Shown in pieces: positions 34,199-44,873 of a stretch of DNA of 64,000 nucleotides. A program made the position numbers and the translations under genes. How positions within the stretch are numbered: the stretch's first letter is position 1; every line of letters begins with the position of its first letter. The notes under the pieces are model-generated. The model made no database searches, was not told where the DNA came from, and saw nothing but the letters and a program-made list of their open reading frames with translations. The stretch lies in assembly GCA_019973155.2 (NCBI GenBank), contig BPQB01000009.1:310001-374000 (forward strand). Direction: 5' to 3'. Source of the DNA: Phanerochaete sordida. Lineage: Eukaryota; Basidiomycota; Agaricomycetes; Polyporales; Phanerochaetaceae.

Positions 34199-35964
34199 TC
34201 ATGCGATGAAGGTCTGTAAGAACCTTGAGACTTCCCACCAACCGTCCATGCCTTGGTCCGTGATTTGGCTGTTGAATGCAGGCTTCTTGAAGACCTTTTC
34301 GATAATCCCCAGGGCATGCTGGATGTCTGTCTTGTCCGGCCACTCTTCGAACTGTCCACCATCACCACCAATCCCACTATCGCCGCCGACAGCAGAGGTG
34401 GCATACGAGGCAGATGGGTCCTGATGTCCCTGTGGTGAGTCGTACACAGGGGGTGCATCGTGGCCATGATCGGTGGCTTGGGGCGCATGGTACGCGGAGG
34501 CGACGGTGGGCTCGGCGACGCCGTATGCCTGCTGTTCCGACCACGTGCCTACGGTCTGCTGCTGAGGCCACACAGCAGAGTCCGTGTGCTCGTCCACAGG
34601 CTGTGACATTGGAGGGCTGGTTTCGGGGCTGACGACTTCGTCGGCGGGCGACGTGGCGGAGGTGGTGGGCATCGGCTGGGGCTGCGAGGGCCACCCATTC
34701 CAGCCAGGTGACAGTCCGTGCGCCTTCGCCTTCTGTTCGTCGGTGCCATTGCCCGTGTAGCGGCCCTTGCGGATCCCGACGCGAGCCTTGAAGTTCTCGA
34801 TCCACCCGGGGCTCGCCTTGAACTTGCCCTCGGTCTCGTCACGCCATTTTTCGCCGAGCTCCTTGGCCTTGTTGCGGATCATGGCGTCGGTGAAGATCAC
34901 GCCGTTTTCGTTCTCGGACACGATCCAGCTTTTCAGCTCTGCCTCGAGCTGCGGATACTTGGCAAGCCTGCGCATGCAACAGCTCAGTGGCCTGCGCGAG
35001 AGGTGCGGCCAGAAGACGTACCTGTACTTAGACACCCTGACCTGGGGGTTCGCAGGGGTCGCCAGCCAACGCTCCTTCTCCTTCAATATCTTGCTCACGG
35101 TACTGCGTTCGATGCTGAATTCCCTGGCGATGTCTTCCTGGCGGAGGTGCGGCGACTTCTGGGCCATCTCGCAGATGGCGCGGCGGTCGACGGTATACAG
35201 ACGCTGCTTACGGTGCTTGGTACGAGCAGGAGCTCCGAGGCGCATGTTGTGGGGGAGGGAGGAGCGCACGAGAGAGCTATGAGAAGTGTCATTCGAGATT
35301 GAGCTATTGGCCGGGGAGGCCGAGCGTTGGTCCGAGCTTGAGTAGCGGCGGTGAGCGGAGGCACCATACGGATTATAGCGATGCTGCCCATTCGATGTCG
35401 CATCTGCCCTTCCCTGGGCTCGCAACCGCAACCGCTCCCGCTCGTGGGACTGTGCTGCGAAGTCGATGGGCTCTTCGTTTGGATCGACCAGCGGGGTGGG
35501 TTCACGAGAAGGCGAGTCGAACTCGACTTGCTCATGCTCATGGGACTAGGTAGTCTGTCAGTGCATGAGCGTGTTGCATAAGCGAACCAAGGCAAACTCA
35601 CACCGTAGCCCTCGTCGGACAGCACGCGATCCCTTGGACGCGCTTGCTCCTGACCAACCTGCATGCCCATCATGCGTGGACTGTTCTCGCGCATGCTCGA
35701 GATGATAGGTTCGACTTCGTATGTCTGCAGTGGAGGGCGGAATGTGGGAGATGGTTCGGCTGACGTATCGTATCTGTGTTCAGGAGACCCCGCGGGAGGG
35801 TAAGGAAAGCGGAGTGGCGACTGGTCCGTCGCGGTGGCAAGCTGAGCGGGATACGGCAGGTCGGTTTGCACCCATGGTGCCAAACGACGTTGGCCGTACG
35901 AGACGGGTCCAAGTGCACCAAGATACCGATCCTCGTAGTGCGTGTGTTGCTGTACAGTCCCCAT
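34199..35964 (-). CDS. CENP-B-type HTH DNA-binding protein
   Basis: Exons 35964-35602, 35545-35022 and 34967-34199 encode 551 residues. The centre holds two helix-turn-helix units: an N-terminal Psq-like part (RAICEMAQKSPHLRQEDIAR, then FSIERSTVSKILKEKERWLA) and the HTH_CenpB part (YPQLEAELKSWIVSENENG, then GWIENFKARVGIRKG). Flanks are long, disordered and rich in Pro, Gln, Ser and His. No DDE transposase domain follows, so this is not an intact pogo-type transposon but resembles domesticated fungal relatives acting as DNA-binding regulators. The intron inside the domain (54 nt, GTACGT...GCGCAG) is a multiple of three; retention would insert 18 residues between the two HTH units. Target sites unknown. 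Confidence 0.88.
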
Positions 35965-36680
35965 TATTCACGTCCACGACGCTCTCATCTGCCGAGCTGA
36001 CGCTTTCGTCGCTATTGCCGGCGAGACAGCAGTCGGAACGGTGGGGAATGAGCAGAGGAACGTGCCAGCTGGTGCGGACGTTCGTGCCTCTCCCCAAACC
36101 GGCTGCAGCGTGGAAGGTCGATTCAGATCGGCTTGCGATCCGGCATAGCTTTCAGCGACTCAGCGAGGCGTGTACATCTGAACCTTTCGAAGAGACCCTT
36201 GTCACTGTCGTTATCTCCTCGCTCGCTGAGCGTGAACCCAACCCTACAATTCGATGTATGCGCAAGTCTACGTGATACTGCAACGCCACCGATACACGAA
36301 GTGCGTATTCCACCTCCGGCTACACTATTTCTCCTCGAGACTTTCGAACGGCATATGATACTTCCTCTGCGTACTCGCCGCATCCCAAGAGCGTAGCGAG
36401 AAGCGTCTGGTGTGATTCCGCTCGCAGCTCCCTTTCCCGCGTTGTGCGCCGCCCATCACCACTTCCCTTATCATCCTGCGTCACACACAACGCCGAAACG
36501 CACAGCTACCACCTCCTCGAAGAGCCGTGGGGTGGGTGAATGGCGTAGGTGCCCAGCTGGCCTTGAGATGTTCTTGAAAGCGAAGGATTTGCAACCGCCT
36601 GCATCCCGCAAAAGACGCAGGGGAGGGCATGTCCACCGACGTTCTATGCCGCCAGACATGAACATTCGTGACAAAAAACT
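35965..36680. other. intergenic
   Basis: About 0.7 kb including the promoter of the CENP-B-type gene and the 3' region of the UPF0390 gene. No convincing frame. Confidence 0.5.
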
Positions 36681-37068
36681 TCATTTTTTGGCCTTCGTTT
36701 TCTCTTTTTCAGAGACACTACGAGATATGTTGAGGCTTCGCTTGTTTTTCCCAAGGATAATGTGGACGTACCCTTCCATCGCGACATTCTTCATGATAGT
36801 GAGCTTCCCTGACGAGGCAGAAGCCGCCACCTGCTGCTCGATACTCCTGTTAATCTTCGCACTGAGCTCCTGCAGATGAACCGTATTAATGACTGGTATC
36901 CAGATGGTGAGGCATGCGCACCTTGTGCAACGCTGCGCTCTTCGCAGCGGCAGCCTTCTTCGGTGCGATATAACGCTGGCCCTTCTTCGTCTGAGCCGCT
37001 GCCTTGGCCGCGTGCCTCGACGACTGGCCTTTCTTGGCTTGCAAGCCCTTGGATACACCCTGCACCAT
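36681..37068 (-). CDS. UPF0390 / DUF2462-like small basic protein
   Basis: Exons 37068-36922, 36869-36772 and 36717-36681 encode 93 residues. The very Lys/Ala-rich first half (MVQGVSKGLQAKKGQSSRHA, then KKGQRYIAPKKAA) and the second half with INRSIEQQVAASA match the small nuclear/nucleolar UPF0390 family (human C19orf53 type). The last exon supplies only 12 codons and ends KTKAKK. Biochemical function is not established; composition suggests RNA or ribosome-related binding. It is divergently arranged with NDUFA9 across 156 bp. Confidence 0.85.
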
Positions 37069-37224
37069 CCTCCGGTAGCGAGAGTGAGATGAGAGTTTGG
37101 GACAACAGAGGGCAAAATTGGGCGGCTATGATTCGCTTTCGGGGTTCTCCGGTCGGCCCAACGTCGCCCAACCTCGAGCACGTCTCGCACAACGTACATC
37201 TCATACCCCACGTCGGCCAGCACC
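37069..37224. promoter_or_regulatory. short bidirectional promoter, UPF0390 / NDUFA9
   Basis: Only 156 bp separate the two divergent start codons, so both promoters and both 5' UTRs must share this interval. No TATA box is evident. Confidence 0.6.
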
Positions 37225-38791
37225 ATGTTGGCTGCTGCTGCGCGCCGTGTCCAGCCTAAGGCGTTGGTGTCGCAGAAGGTCCGTCCCTCGGCCAGTGTTC
37301 GATTATTGCAGGTTATTTATCTCTTGCTCGTCCCGACCGGCAGCGCGCGATACACGACCTGCTCAGCCTCCCAAACAAGCCTGTCATCTCGTATGGCCCC
37401 CCTGGACGTAGCGCAAATACGGGACATGTTGTGACTGTCTTCGGATGCACCGGCTTCCTCGGACGTTACGTGGTAGCGAAGCTCGGTGCGTGAGATGGGC
37501 CCCCGCGTCATCTCGAAAGACCCTAATCGTTGGGGGACTGCAGCCAAGGCTGGCACCCAGGTCATCGTCCCATACCGCGAAGAAGATGAGAAGCGCCACC
37601 TCAAGGTCATGGGTGACCTCGGCCAGATCGTACCCATGGTACGTTACCTCACCCGACGCGTCCCGTGCTGTGTCGTTGACCACGAACGCTCCCTATTCTC
37701 AAGGAATGGGACCTCCGCCGCGAGGACCAGATTGCCGAGTGTCTGAGGCATTCCGACACTGTTTACAACCTTGTCGGACGCGACTTTGAGACAAAGTGCG
37801 TGGAATCTCCGTGTCCGCCGCTTGCATTGTATTCAAGCTGCACTCTAGGAACTTCAAGTTCGGCGACGTGCATGTCGACGGCGCGGAGCGCATCGCCAAG
37901 ATTGCTGCGCAGTCCGGTGTCTCGCGTTTCGTCCACGTCTCTCACCTCAACGCATCTCCCTCCTCGACTTCGGCATTCTACAAGGCACGCTTCGAGGGCG
38001 AAGCGAAGGTCAAGGAGGCATATCCGGGAGCGACCATTGTTCGGCCGGCTGCGATGTACGGCTACGAGGACAGGTTCCTGAACAACATGGCCAGTGAGTT
38101 CCCTCGCGCGTCACAGCCCGTGAAGAATGACCTAATCCATGTTCTGTAGTTTGGCCCATTTGGTGGAAGCTGAACCACATGAAGACTCAGGTTCGGCCGG
38201 TACACGTATGGGCATTCACGCTTACAACCCAAATGCAGTCGCTCACAGAACTCCATAGGTCATGGACGTCGCACAGGCCTTGACCAACATGCTCGAGGCC
38301 CAGTCTCTCCCTGGTCTGCTAAACCTTCCGGGTCCCTCGACGCTCACCTACGAGTATCTCCTCTCTCTCGTTTCCTCCGTGACCTTCCGGCCGCCATCGC
38401 GCGCCCCTGTCGTGCCCAAGAAAGTCGCGCTCCTGGCCGCCCGCGCGGCGCAGAACGTCTGGTGGCCCGCGCTGAGCCCGGATGAGGTCGAGCGGCGCTT
38501 CATCAACGACGCCGAGGTTCCCGGCGATTGGGACAAGGTCGGCGTGCACCCGACGGAGATTGAGGACAACGCGATCCTGTACCTGAGAAGATACCGTACC
38601 GCGTAAGTTCATCCCAGCCCAGCCTTCCATGCGCTGTTTCTCACCATTCACGCGTGCAGGGAGAACTACGTTCGTCCGGTTGTCTTGCCGCCTTCTCGCG
38701 ACTCTCCGGTAAGCTTTCTATCTGTGCGCGGGTAGGCTCGGCGCTGACCAAATGACAACACTTGCCGCTTTCGCAGTACGAGTTCTCATAG
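37225..38791 (+). CDS. mitochondrial complex I 39/40-kDa subunit (NDUFA9-like)
   Basis: Exons 37225-37311, 37344-37485, 37544-37638, 37704-37795, 37849-38093, 38150-38205, 38259-38602, 38660-38708 and 38777-38791 encode 374 residues. The Arg/Ser-rich start (MLAAAARRVQPKALVSQKV) is a mitochondrial presequence. An atypical SDR Rossmann fold follows with VTVFGCTGFLGRYVVAKL binding NADPH, then VPYREEDEKRHLKVMGDLGQ and the MYGYEDRFLN segment. Lack of the classical catalytic tetrad is normal, because the subunit has a structural role in the peripheral arm. The first intron as drawn is only 32 nt (37312-37343) but keeps the frame. The nearest downstream AG would create a stop. The last exon encodes four residues and the stop. 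Confidence 0.94.
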
Positions 38792-39606
38792 GATGCGCTC
38801 TGCTCATTGGGCCGTCTGTGACATAGACAGATACGGAATATAAACGTGTTCGCTTCACGGGAAGTTCCAAGCCTCTTGAGCGATGCATGGTCATATGGGT
38901 CCATGGAGCTTTTAGAGCAGCATGCCGACCCAAGAGCGATTGGTCTGCTGTCGTTCATTTGTGTGGGATGCTGACGAAGAGGGTTTGCACAAGGCACCGC
39001 GATGGCATGGCCGAGACTCTGTATTTAATCTATGTGCAAAGGGAAGTTGTGTCCCAGGCAGAATTCACGGTGGGTATGTGTGGGCGGAGGTGGAGACAGG
39101 GATAAGGCCACGAAGCAGCCGCTCCTATTAGTAACCGGACTTCGGAGTAACTGGGCGGACGCGTTGCTGCATCGTGTCGCGCGCACATGAGAGTGGGTTG
39201 CTACATAAGACCAACAGGCGTGTTGTACTGCGAGAATCCATGCGTGTTGCCCAGTCTCGCGCGTGTCTTGGGGGTGCTTTGACGATCGGGCGGTATGGGC
39301 GTGTACGTCTCCCTCGCGTGGCGACTATACTTGCGAAGCTAAATCGACTCAGGTCAAAGCAGTGGCATTTCTCCGACGTTTAGGTAGTAGCAGATTATCT
39401 GCATAGGACGCGTGCAGCAGGGTTCGATGTGCCCTCCTGGAGCGAGCAGCACACGGGAACGATAGTTTATTGGATTAAATACAGGTTTGCTGTTAACCCA
39501 AAAATAGACTTGACAAGCCCCGCAGGCCAAAATTTGGCCGAACATCAACAAGCCTGCTCCGCACACTTCGTCGCGCTTGCCGTCATCGTCAACTTCGTCG
39601 TTCAAC
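38792..39606. other. intergenic
   Basis: About 0.8 kb between NDUFA9 and TOM22 with no supportable gene. Contains the TOM22 promoter. Confidence 0.5.
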
Positions 39607-40201
39607 ATGGTCAAGGTCGAAATCGTCGAGGAGCGTGACGCGGATGCGAACAACTCCCCTTACCTCTCGCCATCGTCGTCGCGCACGTCATCCTCCGTCT
39701 CGCTTTCCTCCGTCGGGTCAGAACCGGATGGCGAGGAGACGTTCTACGAACGCCTGACGGCCCTCGTGGACATTGTGCCACCGACCACGCGCCACAAGAT
39801 CTCGTCCAGCGTCGCCAAGACCACAGGCTTCTTCAAGTCCGGTGGCAAGCTCGTCGGAAACCTCGTCTGGATAGTGACGACGAGCGCCCTCCTCGTGGGA
39901 CTGCCTCTCGCGCTCAGCCTCGAGGACGAGGCCAAGATCGTGGCCCAGGAAAAGGAGATGCTCGCTCAGCAGCAGGGTGCGCAGCAGGTGAGTGCCGCTT
40001 GGCGTCCGCTCCGCCTGCGAACGGCGTGTGTCGCACCAGCATGGGCACACCGCCGTACCGCACTCTCCCGCCGTCACCGTTCCCATGCTGATGCTTTCCG
40101 TTCGCTCCGTATAGATGATGGCGCCGTCGATGTACCCTGCGCCGCCGGGGTCGCAGCCGGGGCAGAACCAGCCCAAGGGTATCGTCCCGCCCGGATTCTG
40201 A
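39607..40201 (+). CDS. TOM22: mitochondrial import receptor TOM22
   Basis: Exons 39607-39987 and 40115-40201 encode 155 residues. The acidic, Ser-rich cytosolic N-terminus (residues 1-45) is followed by the signature FYERLTALVDIVPPTTR, a basic stretch, and one transmembrane segment at ~82-104 (LVWIVTTSALLVGLPLAL) containing the conserved proline. The short C-terminal part faces the intermembrane space and is Gln/Pro-rich. Tom22 is the central receptor and organiser of the TOM complex in the outer membrane. The 127-nt intron is long for this window. The second exon starts with two Met codons. Confidence 0.92.
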
Positions 40202-41435
40202 GCACCTTCGCACACTCCATGACGTTTGTCCTGAACGGGACATGTATCATACACTACATGCACGTCGCGCTTTGTCTTCTACTGTATCCCTCTCTTTCGG
40301 ATCCTCCGCAGTACCAAAATCCACCAGCCCCTGCTCAATCCATGCATGCTTGTTCCCCAGCCTCCTGACACTGCTGGCTGCTCGTGCCCACCCGCCGACC
40401 CACGTACGCTCGTCACGTAAGTCTTGGACAGTCACACGATTTAGAACCGCATTGCTGCCCTACAAACGTGCTGTCACCCGCGTTCGAGGAGTTCTCCCGA
40501 CATCCGGCCTTGCCAGTGGCTCTGAAAGTCCTATATTGCAGCCCCTGATCAGCAGCGCTTCCGCATAGCCATTCAGCGAGCTGGGCCGTCAACGACATTC
40601 GGTTTGATGAAGGCACAGGGTGGATCATAGGCCTAGCCAGAGCAGCGTACGTAGGTTAAGATCAAGAAGGGTTCACCCTACTGTGAGGGATGCGAGGCTT
40701 CGCTCACGCTTGACAGATGGGAGGCTGAGGCTCATTGCCCTGCAGATGGGAAGGAGAGAGACCATGCTGAACAACCGGCACTAAACATCGCCATAAGGGT
40801 CCTTCGGAAGCGAAGTGAGCGGATATCTTATGAGCATGCTCTTCGGTCGCTCGCAAACGAGGCTGGAAGGGGAATAGCGTGCTGCGAGGGTCATGGGTGA
40901 TATGATACGAGACAAGCTGTGCAGGATGCGGGAGTGCGGGACGCTGCGGTGAGCCGAGCGGGGACGAGCAGCGTCAGTGGACGAGGAGGACGGCAGGCGT
41001 GCTGCAGCCAAGTCAGACCGAGACGCTGTCGCTCGCGTCACCGCGATTTGTCTGACTCGCCATCAGCGCCGGCGTCAGAGCAAGAGACCCCGAGGATCCC
41101 CACGTCGTTCCTGGCTCTGTATTTCCTCTCCTGTCCCGCCACAACCGGCGCAAAAATCTGCGGAAATATTCTGAGCTTCTGTCTCCAGCGCACTCGCGTC
41201 GCAGTTGCAGGCAGCGGCCGCAATTTATCGTAGCGAGTCTCGCTGTGTGTGCGCCGCGAGCGAATCGAATGCACTGAATTAGCCTCGCCCTGATCAACGA
41301 GCGTAATGTCCGGCGCTTGTTTCGGTGCCGAATCACTTGCTGTTTCGAAAGGCTCGCAGCAGCGGACTGCTATTTCAAGGCCAGGTCCGTTTCTCCTGAA
41401 CCACCCTATCCTCCGCCCTCCTCAGTCTCCTGGCC
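40202..41435. other. 1.2 kb intergenic
   Basis: Promoter region of the Zn2Cys6 gene and TOM22 3' UTR. Only short overlapping frames without support. Confidence 0.5.
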
Positions 41436-44400
41436 ATGGACCAACCAGGAACCAGCCAGGCCAGCCCGCCGACCCCCTCAACTGGTAACGCCATCTCCGC
41501 CCGCCTGCCCGTTGCCCCGGCTGACCACCAGCGACCTCTCCGCCCGCCAGGCTTCAACTTCTCCACCCCGTCCATCCAGAACCAGATCCACGAGCTCGCA
41601 AAGACTCTGCCCCCTCCGAGGAAGCAGAACACCGCTTGCGATGCGTGCAGGTACACCGCCGCCGCCCCTTGTGTGCTAGGACAGGAGCTCATCACGCCAT
41701 TGCGATCGGCACCGCAGGTCCCGCAAGGTGAAGTGTAACCAGCTCCCTGGGCAAGACAAGGTGCGTTCGGTGCCGCAGTCTTATCTCCCGCGAAGCCTGC
41801 TGACCGTCCTCCAGTGCCAGGTAACGCCCTTGTCCCTTGCACGACAGCGGTCACAGGAGCTGACCCGTCGCGTCTAGCACTGTCAAGCCAAGAACTACCC
41901 CTGCACGTACGTCTGCGTCGTCCCCTCGCGTTGTCTCGGCAACTCATCGTCGTCATAGACACTTCGTCCAGCAAGCCACGTCCGAGAAAAAGCGTAACAC
42001 CAACAAGCGTCCACGTACCCTCAGTAACGGCAGGTGGGTCACTGCGCGGCTATTGCATCCACACTATCCTGAATCCGATGCAGCCATGCTTCCACAGGCC
42101 CGATACGCACGTAAGCACCGTCCGCTCTCGCGTCGGGCTCGCTCACTCACATCCATCCCAGCGACGCGTCGGCGTCCGCTCGCGTTCACCCCTATCCCCC
42201 AATAGCGGTCACTGCACAGTCTCCACAACAGCAAGAGAGGATCACACTCGAGACGCCGACTAGAGACCTCATTGCTTATCTGTTCTCTCCTCCGGATCCG
42301 AGGTTCGTCCTCTCGCGCGACAGCACGCTCGGCGCTGATTATATGCGTGCAGTGACCGCGCCATGAGCCCTATGTCCAGGCCGTCCAATATGAGGGTCCC
42401 ACGTGCCGGGTCAGAATCGTACGAAGCCTATGCGGAATGGGGCGAGCTCGCCGATCAGCTGCAGAGCGAGAAATTTCGTACAGAGTGCGTCCGAGCTTCT
42501 ATCACCGCGTCGTGCGCTCGTTCTCACTGCATATACGCACGATCGTCGCAGGTTCACCCTGGACTTGGTGGAGGTCTTCTTCCAAATCGTCCACACCCGC
42601 CTCCCGCTGCTCAACCCGGCACAGTTTCGAGCTCGCTTGCAGTACGGCCTGCAGACACGCGATCACTACAGCCCGCCGTCTCCGGACGCCAACGGGTTCT
42701 CACCAGGGCCAGGCTCTCATAACAAGCCCCTGCACAATGCGTAAGTCATATATCACCCGGTTTCCACTTGCTGCGCTGACCTTAGATGCCATCGCGCCCA
42801 GCCTAGTAGCAACTGTCGTCGCTTGGGGTGCCAAGTTCTCTGAGCACCCGCTGTTGGTGAAGGACCGCGAGCGCAATCGAGGGCAGAGCATGCTTGCCAA
42901 AACGCTCATCAACCGCACCCGCGACCTGGCCGAGGACCTCAAGGTTCATCGCGTGCCCAATGCCGACCACGTCGTCGTCGCACTGTTGATTGAGCCCATG
43001 CAGAACCGTGAGTCGCTTGCTTGGCGTCTCGTAATGACGGTCGTAACTCACTACTGCATCCGAGCGCAGAAAACCCGGAAGATTCCAACGGTCAGTTCGC
43101 GGGCGAGAATGCAGCGGCGGTGTCTAACGACTCCGGGTGATAGGCTTCCATGGGTTCTGGCTATTTTCGGCCATTCGCCTGCTCCTGGATCTACAGGTGG
43201 GTCTCGGGAACGTTGTGGTGCTGCGATTGTTTTTGTCGGACAGAACAAGTCAAGCTGACTATCGGCACCGTGTAGATCAACCACAAATCCGTCATGTCGA
43301 ACATCGAAGACTCCGAGGCAAGAGGTACTATGATTTTCGCATGGTGGATGGCGTGCCTGTCGGACGCGTACCGCAGCGTGTACTACAGGCGAAAACCCAT
43401 GCTGTAAGTCGTACGATACTTTCGTGAGAGCAGTGCTGAGCTGTGCCTGTGGCGACAACCAATAGGGACGATGATGACTATGACATCGACTTTTACACAG
43501 TCGGCCCTGTGCCCCCTGCCGGCTCGGCGGACTCTGCGCCGTCGCCGTCCGTCAGGGAGCAATTGGAGGTACGCACTCCATCTGCTCTGCCCTTTGCCAC
43601 TCTCACTCATGTTCGGCCGGCTGCGCAGTTCTTGGTGCGTCTCTGCGCTTTCCCAGGCGCCACGCTCGCGCTTCCTCACACGGCTGTACTGTCACAGGGC
43701 TACTACCGCTCAGCACATGCGCTCGCGCGCATCGCCCGGCAAATGTCGCGTCAGCTGTGGCGTCCGGCTACAGAGTCTGACGGCATTCCGATGGACGTGC
43801 TCCTCAATCTCATCACGCTCCTGAACGAGTGGAAGGACGAGCACCTGTCGCGCGTGGGCGTGCCGAGCAACTTTGCCGCCGAGTGGGACTTCGTCAGCGC
43901 AGTTTCGGCTTGTACGTGTCTGTCTCCTCCTGGGCGCCGCCGTGCGCGCTGACCGTCGTGCCACCCAGGCGCGAGCGACGCGACGTATCATATTATGTGG
44001 ATCATCATCTTCAATGCACTCGACGACTTCGGCATCAGAGAAGTCAACGACGTCGTCCGCACGGGAAGCCCTGGCCACGAGCACCCCAGCTATGCCCAGA
44101 TCGAGGCTATCAAGAAAAAGGTCAGCGACGACGCGCTGCATGGCGCGCTCCGTATCGCGGGCTTGGTGAGTAACGCATCCTGACACGCACACGGCGAGAA
44201 TAACCGGGGGGCTCTCCTGCACAGGCCGGTGTGCTCAGCTCCAACGGCTACTTGGTACGTCGCGCGCGCCCCGTGCGCCAAGCTGTGCTGAAATTCGCCA
44301 CAGCGCCTCGACTGCGCGGTCATGCACGTCAGCATCATCCAGGCCGGCACGCTGCTCGCGCGCCTCGGCCGCCCCGAGGTCGAGAACTGCATCAAGGGCC

Positions 44401-44609
44401 TCCAGCAGTACGCGTACGCGTACGAGGAGTGCATGGAGCAGGCCAACGACATCCAGCGCCTGTACACCCAGGCCGTCGCCGGCGACTTCGACCTCAACCA
44501 CATGGCGACCGTGCTGCGCCCCGGCCAGGCGCAGGACGGCAGCCTGCCTTTGCCCGATACCACCATGACGATGCCCTTCACCCACGACGCCATGGCGTTC
44601 CGCGGATGA
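41436..44609 (+). CDS. Zn2Cys6 transcription factor with fungal-specific TF domain
   Basis: Eighteen exons (697 residues): 41436-41650, 41718-41760, 41815-41820, 41878-41906, 41959-42033, 42162-42302, 42353-42484, 42552-42740, 42802-43007, 43070-43090, 43144-43196, 43276-43403, 43466-43568, 43629-43634, 43698-43911, 43969-44165, 44225-44254 and 44304-44609. The binuclear cluster is C68-X2-C71-X6-C78-X8-C87-X2-C90-X6-C97, split over exons 1-4, followed by a basic linker (SEKKRNTNKRPRTLSNG). The rest is the all-helical fungal TF domain, with VATVVAWGAKFSEHPLLV, GFWLFSAIRLLLDLQINHKS and FAWWMACLSDAYRSVYYRRK. It is a nuclear regulator; no co-located pathway suggests its targets. Exons 3 and 14 are six bases each, and frame and motif both demand them. 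The acceptor for exon 9 is 42801; the nearer TTAG breaks frame. Confidence 0.92.
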
Positions 44610-44873
44610 TCGTGTCCTCTCGCCCCGCTCATACTCTCCCTCCCTCGTTCGCGTTGGCTAGCGCCTCCTCCGGACTTCTATTTATTGGCTTGTTTTACCC
44701 CGTTTGAATAATAATATTTGCCCTGTCGTTGTTCCTGGATGTTGTCTCTACCACCCCTTAGCTTATTATTGTAGGACTAGTAGAATCATGTATCAGGCAC
44801 TGGACGCTCCCCTTGTATTCGGCAGCACGAATGCGTGTAGGTGTACAGGAGAACATGGATGAACACTCGAGCC

